From positions 620,001 to 684,000 of the forward strand of contig NZ_CP071455.1 in assembly GCF_017352135.1 (NCBI RefSeq): DNA of 64,000 nucleotides, in the 5' to 3' direction. Within the stretch, counting starts at the first letter, position 1. Each line of letters opens with the position of its first letter. The notes beneath the pieces are model-generated. The model was not told where the DNA came from. It ran no database searches and saw only the letters and a list, made by a program, of their open reading frames with translations. Positions 15,865-23,757 of the stretch are shown here, piece after piece. The translations under genes were made by a program, and so were the position numbers. The stretch is from Rhizobium lentis. Its GTDB lineage: Bacteria > Pseudomonadota > Alphaproteobacteria > Rhizobiales > Rhizobiaceae.

Positions 15865-16003
15865 TCTCCTCGAACTGCGCCGGAAGGGGCAGGTTCCGCA
15901 GCCGACGGCGTTTTCCGCCACGCCGGCCCTGGGTCAGCCTGATCCCGGCGTGATGCTCTGCTCGACCTTCCCGGGCAGCGCGCCGGCGCCGGGCGTCTTT
16001 CGT

Positions 16004-16111
16004 CTATGAGATGATCCTTGGCGTGAGGACCGGCCGGCGGTTTTTTCCTGGCATCAACGGCTCCTTTTGCGCTCCTTCGACGTCGGCTCGCGCGTTTTCA
16101 TCGTCATTCAT
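16004..16111 (-). CDS. Possible 35-residue peptide coupled to the upstream small gene
   Basis: The ATG at 16111 overlaps the stop of the gene ending at 16108 (ATGA), and a GAGGAGC site lies eight bases before it. The product (MNDDENARADVEGAQKEPLM then a basic tail) has no membrane helix and no recognisable motif. The coupling is the only real support, so this call is weak. Confidence 0.3.
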   Translation of the reverse strand: MNDDENARADVEGAQKEPLMPGKNRRPVLTPRIIS

Positions 16112-16410
16112 GAGCTGCTCCTCGTCAGACTGAGTTGACGGACCGGCCGTTTCGATCTCCGCCCGGCCGTGGCGGCAGCAGCTGGGGAGTGCCCTTTTCG
16201 CGCTGCCGCCAGACGGCCGACCGACAGCAGCTTGTCCTCATTTGTCAAACCGTGGCGATAGAGGCGAATGAGCAGCGCGGCGAGCTCCTGCATTTCCGGC
16301 GAGCGCACGGCTTTGCCAGCCTCGCGGCAGATCACATCCAATACGACCTGCAGACGCTGAAGATCGGCTGAATCAAGCGCTTTCAGATGGATGGATTGAG
16401 AATCGAGCAT
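16108..16410 (-). CDS. Small helical protein of unknown function, paralogue of the 17187-17486 product
   Basis: The 100-residue product has a helical core (LQRLQVVLDVICREAGKAVR, SPEMQELAALLIRLYRHGLT then NEDKLLSVG) and a basic, probably disordered tail. The core lines up with the 99-residue protein encoded at 17187-17486: both have VL-D/E-x-[IW]-C-[RQ]-E, then a conserved SP, a LA/LV helix, [YW]-x3-G and a KL pair. No ribosome binding site is obvious. No known family was recognised. The pair frames the degenerate receiver gene. Confidence 0.6.
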   Translation of the reverse strand: MLDSQSIHLKALDSADLQRLQVVLDVICREAGKAVRSPEMQELAALLIRLYRHGLTNEDKLLSVGRLAAARKGHSPAAAATAGRRSKRPVRQLSLTRSSS

Positions 16411-16541
16411 AATCGTGGTCTCGAAGCTTCATCGTTCGTTTTTGGATAATGGGACTCAATTGCAGACGAAACAACTCCTCGTCCTCCATTGTACAGAAGC
16501 GAACATCCATCGCATCGCGCCCGTAGGGGGACACAGGGCAG

Positions 16542-16913
16542 TTAGTGATAGTAGGACGGGTCCCCTCCGAACAGAGCGGCAACTATGGCGTCCACGTCGG
16601 AAGGGCGCCCGCTGACGACAAATCCGCCCGGCGGTGTCTCGGGCCGCTCGTCATGAGCAAAGATGAAAGGAATCCGGCGCGCCTCCAACCAATCATTTAT
16701 CCAGAGCATGGCTTCGTCGGAAATCGTCACATCGATGATCACCGCATCGAACGGGAGGCCCTCTCTCAAGCACTCCATGGCGCTGGAGGTGACGACGGGG
16801 CCGGCGAGCACCGCCTGGCGCGCGATCAACGCCTTTCTGGCACCGTCCGAAAGGAAGCCGGCATCACCAATGATAAGGATCGTCTTACCGGCGACCGGAC
16901 TGAGCGACTTCAT
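16542..16913 (-). CDS. Degenerate single-domain receiver protein
   Basis: The 123-residue protein has a response-regulator receiver fold: strand 1 TILIIGDAG, phosphoacceptor position Asp61 in VIIDVTI, strand 4 IPFIFAHD and a final helix SDVDAIVAALFG. The acidic pair after strand 1 is reduced to Gly16-Asp17, and the conserved lysine after strand 5 is missing (GFVVSGRP). Phosphorylation-dependent switching is therefore doubtful; it may be a binding module or use another signal. There is no output domain. It is a lone gene among other stress-island regulators, and a histidine kinase lies at 19036-20409. Confidence 0.7.
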   Translation of the reverse strand: MKSLSPVAGKTILIIGDAGFLSDGARKALIARQAVLAGPVVTSSAMECLREGLPFDAVIIDVTISDEAMLWINDWLEARRIPFIFAHDERPETPPGGFVVSGRPSDVDAIVAALFGGDPSYYH

Positions 16914-17186
16914 GGCGGACGCCTACTGTAATCCAGGATTTAGGGCGATCATGCTGTTCAATGGCGGTTAGAAACATAGGCGGGTCCGCGCCTGTATCGT
17001 GCCTACCATATTCGAGCCTGTCATGCGACGTTCATTTTGCCCTGACCGCCGAACCCTTGCCGGGCCGCCTTGTTCCCCCGGCGATCCGGATCTGACCACG
17101 ATCGTCCGGTCCGTACGCTTCCGCACCAGCTGTTGAAATCGATGACCCTAAGTTTAGGATCGTCGCATACAAGGGGAGGAACGCGG

Positions 17187-17486
17187 ATGATGCAGCACGC
17201 GGGAATCACGAAGCCGCCGTTACAGCCCGATGACGTGGCGATGCTGACCACGGTCCTTGAGGACTGGTGCCAGGAAAAATCATACGAGATCACCAGCCCG
17301 GCAGCCGAACATATTGCCAGAGAACTCGTATCCTGGTTCGAATGCGGAATTCGAGACAAGCACAAGCTCGCAGGCCTGATGCGACATGTGCATCTGGATC
17401 CGGAGGAACTGCTGATCGCCCCGGATGCGGCGTCCTGCGCACAGGTGCGTCAGAACGCCAGGCGGGCGGAGGGGCACGATGGATAG
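17187..17486 (+). CDS. Small helical protein of unknown function, paralogue of the 16108-16410 product
   Basis: ATG 17187 has a GGGGAGG site; the 99-residue product begins MMQHAGITKPPLQPDDVAML. Its helical core (TVLEDWCQEKSYEITSPAAE, HIARELVSWFECGIRDKHKL) matches the protein at 16108-16410 in spacing and key residues. The C-terminus (LDPEELLIAPDAASCAQVRQ) is extra. It overlaps the next gene by eight bases, so the two are probably co-translated. No family is known to me. Confidence 0.65.
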   Translation: MMQHAGITKPPLQPDDVAMLTTVLEDWCQEKSYEITSPAAEHIARELVSWFECGIRDKHKLAGLMRHVHLDPEELLIAPDAASCAQVRQNARRAEGHDG

Positions 17487-17775
17487 AACCCTGCAAAGTG
17501 CTCCTGTCGTGGCGGGTCATTCCGAACTCGGTTTTGTGGATCGGCAGATCGCTCTGCGACAGATCGTTGCCGATCTTAGAAACCTGCGCGATGGAGTGCC
17601 GGACAATTTCGGTCGAGCTCCGGCTCTCGATCATCTGCTTCGCATGATCGACGCTTCGGTCATATCGATTGCCAAAGCGGATGACGAGGAATGGGAGATC
17701 ATTCTTATGGAGCTCCTCGATCTTCGCGCGACGATGACGCGCCTTGCCACTGGCGGCGCCGAAACGTCCCACTGA
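17479..17775 (+). CDS. Small conserved-type hypothetical protein
   Basis: The start overlaps the upstream gene and has a GAGGGGC site. The 98-residue product is helical (VDRQIALRQIVADLRNLRDG, then PALDHLLRMIDASVISIAKA) with an acidic middle (DDEEWEIILMELLDLRATMT). It has no signal peptide or membrane span. The function is unknown; coupling to the preceding small helical protein suggests a shared role. Confidence 0.6.
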   Translation: MDRTLQSAPVVAGHSELGFVDRQIALRQIVADLRNLRDGVPDNFGRAPALDHLLRMIDASVISIAKADDEEWEIILMELLDLRATMTRLATGGAETSH

Positions 17776-17881
17776 TTTCGACAGCAGGGATTTGAAACGA
17801 GGATTTAAAGGGCGCCCTGGTTCTTTTCCACGGAACCTTAAGACAGGCTATGGCATTGATTCTGCAACGATGGGGCGGCTG

Positions 17882-18121
17882 ATGCCAAGATTTTATTTCA
17901 ACGTCGTTTCAGACACCGGCACGGTCGTTGATCCCGATGGTTCGGAACTGGCAACCATTGAAGACGCCAGGCGCGAAGCCGTTCAGGATGCAAGAGCCCT
18001 CATGAGTCAGGCAATTCTTTCGGGAAAAGACATTTCAGCGAGAAAGATCTACATCTGCGACGAACAGGGGAGCCTGCTTCTGATCGTGCCTTTCGCCGAT
18101 ACGATCAGGAGTGCCGATTAG
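17882..18121 (+). CDS. DUF6894-type small protein
   Basis: ATG 17882 gives 79 residues that fit the DUF6894 pattern: an N-terminal strand MPRFYFNVV, an acidic turn (VDPDGSELATIEDARREAVQ) with the invariant ARREA helix, and a closing strand pair (ARKIYICDEQGSLLLIVPFA). These proteins are numerous in rhizobia and have no known activity. The longer frame upstream is not supported. It converges with Crp paralogue 3 and overlaps it by 17 bases. Confidence 0.75.
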   Translation: MPRFYFNVVSDTGTVVDPDGSELATIEDARREAVQDARALMSQAILSGKDISARKIYICDEQGSLLLIVPFADTIRSAD

Positions 18122-18845
18122 TGGGGCGCCGGATCGGCAGACCGATCAAACGTTGATATTCGCGCTCCGGAACGCCGTAGCAGCCGGCTGCGATTTCTTC
18201 CAGGCGGTCTCTGTCGAGGATCCGGACATTGGCGCGGGTCGACCGGATCGCTCGCAGGCCTTCGATGACGTGCAGTTCGTTGGTGACGCCTGCGCGGCGC
18301 ACGCCGAGCATGATGGCCAGGAGCTCATGCGTCAGCGGCAGGTCGTTGCCACTCAGCCGGTCGTGGCACATCAGCAGCCAGCGGGCGAGCCGCTCGTGCA
18401 TGTTGTAGCGCCCGTTGGCAAGCGCCGACTGGGCCAGCTGAATGTCGCAGCAATGCATGTATTTGAGGAACAGTTCGTCGGCGGCCGGAAATTCCGCCAG
18501 CACCTGGCTGAAGCTTTTCACCGAAACCCGCACGCCGGAGCCGGCGACCTGAACGAAGGTGCGGTTGGGTGTCGTATCCGTTCTCAGCAGGACATGAAGC
18601 CCGGACATGCCATCAAGTCCGATGTGCCCCACCTCGACGGCTTCGTCATCGCCATTGGCCGCCACCATCGAGGCAAGACCGTCTTCGATAAAACAGACAT
18701 ACTCGTTCGGCTGATCGGCTTCGACCAGAACATGTCTGGCCGGAAGTTCAATCAGACTGCCATCGCCGGTGAGCTTTTGGAATGCCTCGGCCGGCAGGGC
18801 CTTCAACAGCAAATTCCGAACATTGCGTTGGTCCGGTACGCGCAT
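18105..18845 (-). CDS. Crp/Fnr-family regulator, paralogue 3
   Basis: An AGGAG site immediately precedes ATG 18851 but is better spaced for ATG 18845 (MRVPDQRNVRNLLLKALPAE), giving 246 residues. The sensory roll (YVCFIEDGLASMVAANGDDE, VEVGHIGLDGMSGLHVLL) is followed by the DNA-binding region (LPLTHELLAIMLGVRRAGVT, then ELHVIEGLRAIRSTRANV). Two adjacent cysteines in the dimer helix (MHCCDIQLAQ) are unlike the Fnr cluster. Its effector is unknown. Confidence 0.8.
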   Translation of the reverse strand: MRVPDQRNVRNLLLKALPAEAFQKLTGDGSLIELPARHVLVEADQPNEYVCFIEDGLASMVAANGDDEAVEVGHIGLDGMSGLHVLLRTDTTPNRTFVQVAGSGVRVSVKSFSQVLAEFPAADELFLKYMHCCDIQLAQSALANGRYNMHERLARWLLMCHDRLSGNDLPLTHELLAIMLGVRRAGVTNELHVIEGLRAIRSTRANVRILDRDRLEEIAAGCYGVPEREYQRLIGLPIRRPTNRHS

Positions 18846-19035
18846 GCTCATCTCCTGGCGGGAGACAGCCCGTGCTCATACCGACGCCTCGTTGGCGGTA
18901 ATGACAGGTATATGGGTCATGCGTGCAATGATGACCATCTCCAGAAAGGTATTGTACGGTTCTGACAAAAGCCGAGCTATAGAACCCGCACGCGCCCCCC
19001 CCCCGGACAATTACCGTGGCCGGGACGGAACGCTC

Positions 19036-20409
19036 TCAAACCTCCCTCGGCAGCCGGATCACGAACCCCGTGCCGGGGTCCCGGTTTTCGATTTGAAGCT
19101 CAGCCCTCAGTTGCTGCACCAACGCACGCACGATCTTCATTCCGAGGCTCTTTCCGCCGTTCTCGCCGGACAGCACTTCCGGCGGCAGGCCTTGTCCGTC
19201 GTCGGCGATCTCCAGGCGGATTTCGTCGGCAATGCTCCGGGCGCTGACGGTGACGGCGCCCGCCACGTCAGCATAGGCGTGTTTGAAGGCATTGGTTACC
19301 AGCTCGTTGACGAGAAGAGCGATCTGGATCGCACGGTCCGCATCGATCATGCATGGATCGGCCTCGACCGATACCGTGTGGCCGGAGGTCGATTGCTGTA
19401 GGCGTTGGCAAAGGCTCGACAGGAAATCGGCGAGATCCACCGTTTCGATATCAGGCTGCCGCCACAGTTGATCGTGCACCTGCGCAATGGTTCCCACTCG
19501 CGCTTCAGCATCCCGAAGCGCCTGTCCGACCTCCTCCTGCGTTGTCGAACGAGCCTGCATGGCGAGCATGGCCGCAACCAGAGCCAGGCTGTTCTTGACG
19601 CGATGGCTCATCTCCCGCAGCATGATCTGCTGATGCTCGTCGGCGAAATGACGCTCGGTATCGTCCCGAAGCACCTTGAGATAACCGGCCCGCTGGGCGC
19701 GTAGCGGCATGGTCAAACCGCTGCCCCAGAATGTCGAGCCGTCCTTACGCAAGTGGAACCGCTCGTTCTCGGCGCGGCCGTGCTCGGCCGCCGCCTGCAT
19801 CTCGCGCTCCAGAGCCTCCTCTTCGCGGTCCTCGGGAACGAACAAGATGCGGGCGTTGCGACCGAGGATCTCGCTCTCCTCATAACCGAAAATGCGGCAG
19901 GCGCCGGTATTCCAGCTGATGATCCGCCCATCACGGCCAAAAGAGAAGATCGCATAATCGATTGCGCTTTTGAGAATAAGCTGGAGGCGCTCTTCGCTGG
20001 CGCGCCGAGCTTGGTCCTGATGAAGCATCTGCGTTCGGTCGCGGACGATTTTCAGGAGACCGTAGGTCTCGCCGGCATTGTTGCGGAGCGGCATCATCAG
20101 TCCCGAAGCCCAGAACGTACTGCCGTCCTTTCTCACATGCCAGCGATTGTCGTCGGCCCGTCCGGTGGTCAAGGCAAGCCTGATCTCCTTGAGCATCGCC
20201 CCTGCCAGCTGATCCTCGAAGGTAAAGATTGTGGCACCGCTTTGCCCGATGATTTCGGTATCCGAATAGCCGAAAATATTCTTCGCACCGGCGCTCCACG
20301 TCAAAACAGTGCCGTCGCGATCCATCGCAAAAATCGCATAGTCCCCAGCGCTCTCGACGATGTGCCGATAGATTTCAGTCTCGTCGCTCGGAAGCGGATA
20401 TTGATCCAT
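19036..20409 (-). CDS. Soluble PAS-PAS histidine kinase (HisKA_2/HWE type)
   Basis: I use ATG 20409 (457 residues); a GTG at 20436 would add nine. Residues about 10-125 and 135-255 are two PAS domains with matching landmarks (NIFGYSDTEIIGQ and RIFGYEESEILGR; both with RKDGSTFW). The phosphorylated histidine is His269 in REMSHRVKNSLALVAAMLAM, followed by the catalytic domain with the N box LLVNELVTNAFKHAYAD and the G box DDGQGLPPE. There is no membrane span, so it senses a cytoplasmic cue such as redox state or a ligand. No receiver lies beside it; the degenerate one at 16542 is nearest. It is divergent from Crp paralogue 4. Confidence 0.85.
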   Translation of the reverse strand: MDQYPLPSDETEIYRHIVESAGDYAIFAMDRDGTVLTWSAGAKNIFGYSDTEIIGQSGATIFTFEDQLAGAMLKEIRLALTTGRADDNRWHVRKDGSTFWASGLMMPLRNNAGETYGLLKIVRDRTQMLHQDQARRASEERLQLILKSAIDYAIFSFGRDGRIISWNTGACRIFGYEESEILGRNARILFVPEDREEEALEREMQAAAEHGRAENERFHLRKDGSTFWGSGLTMPLRAQRAGYLKVLRDDTERHFADEHQQIMLREMSHRVKNSLALVAAMLAMQARSTTQEEVGQALRDAEARVGTIAQVHDQLWRQPDIETVDLADFLSSLCQRLQQSTSGHTVSVEADPCMIDADRAIQIALLVNELVTNAFKHAYADVAGAVTVSARSIADEIRLEIADDGQGLPPEVLSGENGGKSLGMKIVRALVQQLRAELQIENRDPGTGFVIRLPREV

Positions 20410-20528
20410 GCCAGCGCGCCCTGGAATTGCCGTCACCTACATTAGCACTTGCTACAGCAATGTCTCTCCCGAGTGCGGTTACGTACAAAACTCGCCGACG
20501 GAACCTTCCGCCGACCATAGGAGTTTAG

Positions 20529-20548
20529 GCTAGTGCGCCTCGCTAGTG
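20529..20548 (+). repeat. Direct repeat GCTAGTG between kinase and Crp paralogue 4
   Basis: GCTAGTG occurs at 20529-20535 and 20542-20548, spaced 13 bases start to start, in the shared upstream region of the divergent kinase and Crp genes. A single copy lies before Crp paralogue 2 (14599-14605) and an inverted copy at 21386-21392. It may be a regulator site. Confidence 0.35.
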
Positions 20549-20646
20549 GTCATCGCAAAGCTAATGGCCTTTGGTCCCGCGGAGCGTGGACCTTCTGGCG
20601 TTGACGGCTGGAAGGTGGTGTCCTCTCGCCAACAAAGGGCTGAGTG

Positions 20647-21375
20647 ATGCGCGCGTTCGAAAGCGAAAATCTCATCCTGTCGCAATTGGCGGATCCGGAG
20701 CTTTTGGATCTCGAGCGCATTCTGGAGCCGCTTCTTCTTCCGCGCGATTTCGAGCTCGTCCATTTGGGCACGCCGGTCAGCCACTATTATTTCCTGGAAA
20801 ACGGCATAGCTTCCATGGTGGCGACGAGTCCCGAGGGCAGGAAGGCCGAGATCGGCGTACTCGGCAGGGACGGAATGTCTCCACCGGCCCTGACGATGCA
20901 TAGGGAACAGTTCTCCTTTGATGTGATGATGCAGGTCGGCGGCCATGGACGCCGTGTGGAAGCCGGCGCCCTGGAGTGCTTCCTGGCCGACCGCCCCGCG
21001 GTCCGGCGGCTGCTTTCGCGCTTTCTCCATACCTTTTTCGTGCAGGTCGCCAACACCGCGCTTTCCAACGCCGTTCACAAGATCGACGTTCGCCTGGCGA
21101 AATGGATCCTGATGTGCCACGACCGCCTCGAAGGGGAAGAGATCGAAATCACCCACGAATATATGGCGACGATGCTCGGCGTGCGGCGCTCCAGCGTGAC
21201 GGACGCCCTGCATGTTCTCGAGGGCCAGCATCTCATCTATTCCACCCGAGGCGTGGTAATCATCCGCAACCGCGCCTCTCTGGAAGCCTTCGCGGCCGAC
21301 GCCTACAATGTTCCAGGCATTTCGGGCCGTGACTGGCCGCAGACACGCCGTCGTCCTCTGGTCATGTACAATTAG
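20647..21375 (+). CDS. Crp/Fnr-family regulator, paralogue 4
   Basis: The 242-residue protein starts at ATG 20647 (MRAFESENLILSQLADPELL). It has the beta-roll (YYFLENGIASMVATSPEGRK, EIGVLGRDGMSPPALTMH), a dimer helix and a helix-turn-helix (IEITHEYMATMLGVRRSSVT, then LHVLEGQHLIYSTRGVVI). The tail (SGRDWPQTRRRPLVMYN) departs from the EEEY-x-RLIG ending of the other three paralogues, suggesting that the last codons have shifted frame or been replaced. It is divergent from the PAS-PAS kinase. Confidence 0.8.
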   Translation: MRAFESENLILSQLADPELLDLERILEPLLLPRDFELVHLGTPVSHYYFLENGIASMVATSPEGRKAEIGVLGRDGMSPPALTMHREQFSFDVMMQVGGHGRRVEAGALECFLADRPAVRRLLSRFLHTFFVQVANTALSNAVHKIDVRLAKWILMCHDRLEGEEIEITHEYMATMLGVRRSSVTDALHVLEGQHLIYSTRGVVIIRNRASLEAFAADAYNVPGISGRDWPQTRRRPLVMYN

Positions 21376-21405
21376 GGACGTTGGACACTAGCGATCTTCC
21401 ATCGG

Positions 21406-21666
21406 TCACTGTCCCGGCAGATCCTTTTCGGTCGTCGCAGCACCCGGAAGCCTGTTCTGCGATCCCTCGCGGTCGGAGGAGCGCAGCGGAGCGGTGGGTT
21501 CTTTGGAGACATAGACTCCAAGACCCAAGGCGCCGATGGCAACGATAAAGGCGCAAGCGATGGCGGCTACCGAGCGCCGGCCATCCTGCTTGATCATTCC
21601 GAAAGCAAGGGCAATTCCGAGAACGGCCGCTCCTCCCGCCACTGCAAAAAGCCAGAGATAATTCAT
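21406..21666 (-). CDS. Small two-span membrane protein, function unknown
   Basis: Three ATGs lie in a row; a GGGAG site is best spaced for the third (21666), giving 86 residues. Two helices (LWLFAVAGGAAVLGIALAFG and SVAAIACAFIVAIGALGLGV) are joined by a basic turn (KQDGRRS), and the soluble tail is Ser/Arg/Pro-rich. The layout fits a short inner-membrane protein with both ends on the same side. No family was recognised. Confidence 0.6.
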   Translation of the reverse strand: MNYLWLFAVAGGAAVLGIALAFGMIKQDGRRSVAAIACAFIVAIGALGLGVYVSKEPTAPLRSSDREGSQNRLPGAATTEKDLPGQ

Positions 21667-21793
21667 CATCATGCTCCCAATATCAGCTCACCCAACCCGG
21701 AAAAATGGCGAAGGTTCCCGTTCTTTTCGCCGTTTACGGGCGACCGGTGCATGGCTACACCCTGTGAAAACGTGATTGGAGTGGATCAAGAAC

Positions 21794-22867
21794 ATGCCGA
21801 CAGACAGCCCCTCATCGTCCAGCCTCCTGACGCCACTTGCGGCAATCGACGCTTTCTGCAGGCAGATCCTGACAGCAGCCGGCGCCGACCATGCGACCGC
21901 GGAGGCCGCCACGAGGGGGATGATCCACGGCAGCCGCCACGGCATCGACAGCCATGGCGTGCGACTGCTCGCCCATTATGTGAAGGGGCTGGTCGAGGGC
22001 CGACTTAATCCAAGTCCCAAGCTGGCGCTCGCCACCGCCTTCGGCGCCGTCGCCTCGCTGGACGCCGATAATGCGCACGGCGCGCTCGCGACCTACACCG
22101 CCATGACCCATGCGACGCGACTGGCGGGCGAATTCGGGATCGGTTCAGTCGCCATCCGGAATTCTTCTCATTTCGGGCCGGCCGGCGCCTATGCGATCGA
22201 CGCCGCGGAACACGGCTTCATCGGCTTTGCCTTCTGCAATTCCGACAGTTTCGTGCGCCTGCATGATGGAGCGATGCGCTTCCACGGCACCAACCCGATC
22301 GCCTGCGCCGTGCCGGTCAGAGGGCAAAATCCCTGGCTGTTCGACATGGCAACGAGCGCAGTGCCCTATAACCGCGTGCAGCTCTATCGAAGCCTCGGCC
22401 GGGAGCTGCCGGCCGGCGTCGCTTCCGACGAGCGGGGCTACGACACAAGGGACCCGGAGGTGGCGGACATGCTGGCGCCGCTCGGCGGCGAGTTCGGTTT
22501 CAAGGGCGCGGGGCTCGCCGGCATCTGCGAGATCTTGAGTGCCGTGCTGACGGGCATGAAACTCAGTTTCGACATAGCTCCGATGCCCGGCCCCGATTTC
22601 TCGACGCCGCGCGGTCTCGGCGCGTTCGTGATCGCGCTCAAACCCGGTGCATTCGTCGATATCGATACCTTCGATGCGGCGATGACGCGTTACCTCGACA
22701 CCTTGCGCAGCTCGCCGGCGCGGGAGGGCTTCAATGTGATGGCGCCGGGCGACCGGGAATGGAAAGTCGCCGTGCACCGGGAAAAGGAAGGCATCGAGCT
22801 TGATCCGGCTACTGTCGAATCCTTCCGGGCGCTCGGCTCCACCTATGGCGTCAATAGTCCTGTTTGA
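21794..22867 (+). CDS. Ldh-family (malate/L-sulfolactate/ureidoglycolate dehydrogenase type) oxidoreductase
   Basis: ATG 21794 (MPTDSPSSSSLLTPLAAIDA) gives 357 residues. Landmarks of the non-Rossmann Ldh family are present: GIDSHGVRLLAHYVKGLVEG, ALATYTAMTHATRLAGEFG, the NSSHFGPAGAYA segment, and HGTNPIACAVP. Members reduce or oxidise 2-keto/2-hydroxy acids with NAD(P)H. The FadR-type regulator, TRAP importer and L-idonate-type dehydrogenase downstream suggest a sugar-acid substrate, for example a 2-keto- or diketogulonate-like acid, but this is inferred. Confidence 0.8.
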   Translation: MPTDSPSSSSLLTPLAAIDAFCRQILTAAGADHATAEAATRGMIHGSRHGIDSHGVRLLAHYVKGLVEGRLNPSPKLALATAFGAVASLDADNAHGALATYTAMTHATRLAGEFGIGSVAIRNSSHFGPAGAYAIDAAEHGFIGFAFCNSDSFVRLHDGAMRFHGTNPIACAVPVRGQNPWLFDMATSAVPYNRVQLYRSLGRELPAGVASDERGYDTRDPEVADMLAPLGGEFGFKGAGLAGICEILSAVLTGMKLSFDIAPMPGPDFSTPRGLGAFVIALKPGAFVDIDTFDAAMTRYLDTLRSSPAREGFNVMAPGDREWKVAVHREKEGIELDPATVESFRALGSTYGVNSPV

Positions 22868-22918
22868 GCTGTGTGGCCGATTGACGCACAATACATGCGA
22901 TGCTATCCCTTGATGAAT

Positions 22919-22937
22919 TGGTCAGGCCAGTTGACCA
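22919..22937. promoter_or_regulatory. Probable operator of the FadR-type regulator
   Basis: Inverted arms TGGTCA (22919-22924) and TGACCA (22932-22937) are separated by seven bases, 38 bases before the regulator gene. The TGGTC/GACCA half-sites resemble GntR/FadR-type operators. Confidence 0.5.
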
Positions 22938-22974
22938 GATGCGTGCTTGAGGAGAAGCCGCCGGGGAGGCCAGA

Positions 22975-23733
22975 ATGTTTTCGCCTGTTGAATCGCGCCG
23001 CCTCTACAGGCAGGTGGCGGATCAGATCCGTTCGATGATCACGAGCGGAGAGCTTGTCGTCGGCCAAAAGCTGCCGGCCGAGCGCGAGCTGGCGGAGCAA
23101 TTGTCGGTCTCGCGCCCGACCGTGCGCGAAGCGCTGATCGTTCTCGAGGTCGAAGGCCTCGTCAACATCCGCATGGGCTCCGGCATCTACGTGGTGCGCC
23201 GGCATGCCGTCAGCATGACGGCAAGCGAGAGCGAGCCGGTGGAGGGACCTTTCGAGCTGCTGCAGGCGCGCGCCATTATCGAATGCGCCATCGCCGAGGA
23301 AGCGGCGACCCGGGCGAAGCCTGAAGATATCGCCGTGCTCGACGAGGCGCTGATGCGGATGAGCGGCGGCGTCAACGATGCGGCGACGGTGCTCGCCGCC
23401 GACCGCGCCTTTCACACCGGCATTGCCGCCATCGTCGGCAATGCGACGCTGACCCGCGTAACGGGCGAGATGTTCGACATGCGCATGACCCCTTATTTCG
23501 CCAAGCTTGCCAGCCATTTCGAGGGACCGACGACATGGCGCAGCGCTGTCGACGAGCACCGGGCCATCCGCGATGCGATCGCCGCCGGCGACGCCGCAGG
23601 CGCGAAGGCTGCGATGCGCAGCCATCTCACCATGTCACAGAAGAGGTTTTCCGAGAGCTTCGGGGAGGAGTTTTCGGGAGAGGAGGAGCGCGCCCGCGAC
23701 AAGGCGGGCGCGAAAGGAGCCAACAAGACTTAA
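22975..23733 (+). CDS. GntR-family regulator, FadR/FCD subgroup
   Basis: The 252-residue protein has an N-terminal winged helix (YRQVADQIRSMITSGELVVG, PAERELAEQLSVSRPTVREA) and an FCD effector domain from about residue 85 (ELLQARAIIECAIAEEAATR) with the metal-binding pattern Asp...His...His (DRAFHTGIAAIVGN, VDEHRAIRDAI, then MRSHLTMS). A lysine-rich tail follows. FCD regulators respond to organic or sugar acids. It is 25 bases upstream of dctP, so it very probably controls the TRAP operon and perhaps the Ldh-family gene. Confidence 0.85.
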   Translation: MFSPVESRRLYRQVADQIRSMITSGELVVGQKLPAERELAEQLSVSRPTVREALIVLEVEGLVNIRMGSGIYVVRRHAVSMTASESEPVEGPFELLQARAIIECAIAEEAATRAKPEDIAVLDEALMRMSGGVNDAATVLAADRAFHTGIAAIVGNATLTRVTGEMFDMRMTPYFAKLASHFEGPTTWRSAVDEHRAIRDAIAAGDAAGAKAAMRSHLTMSQKRFSESFGEEFSGEEERARDKAGAKGANKT

Positions 23734-23757
23734 ACCCGAGCTCGGGAGGAGCGAGAA

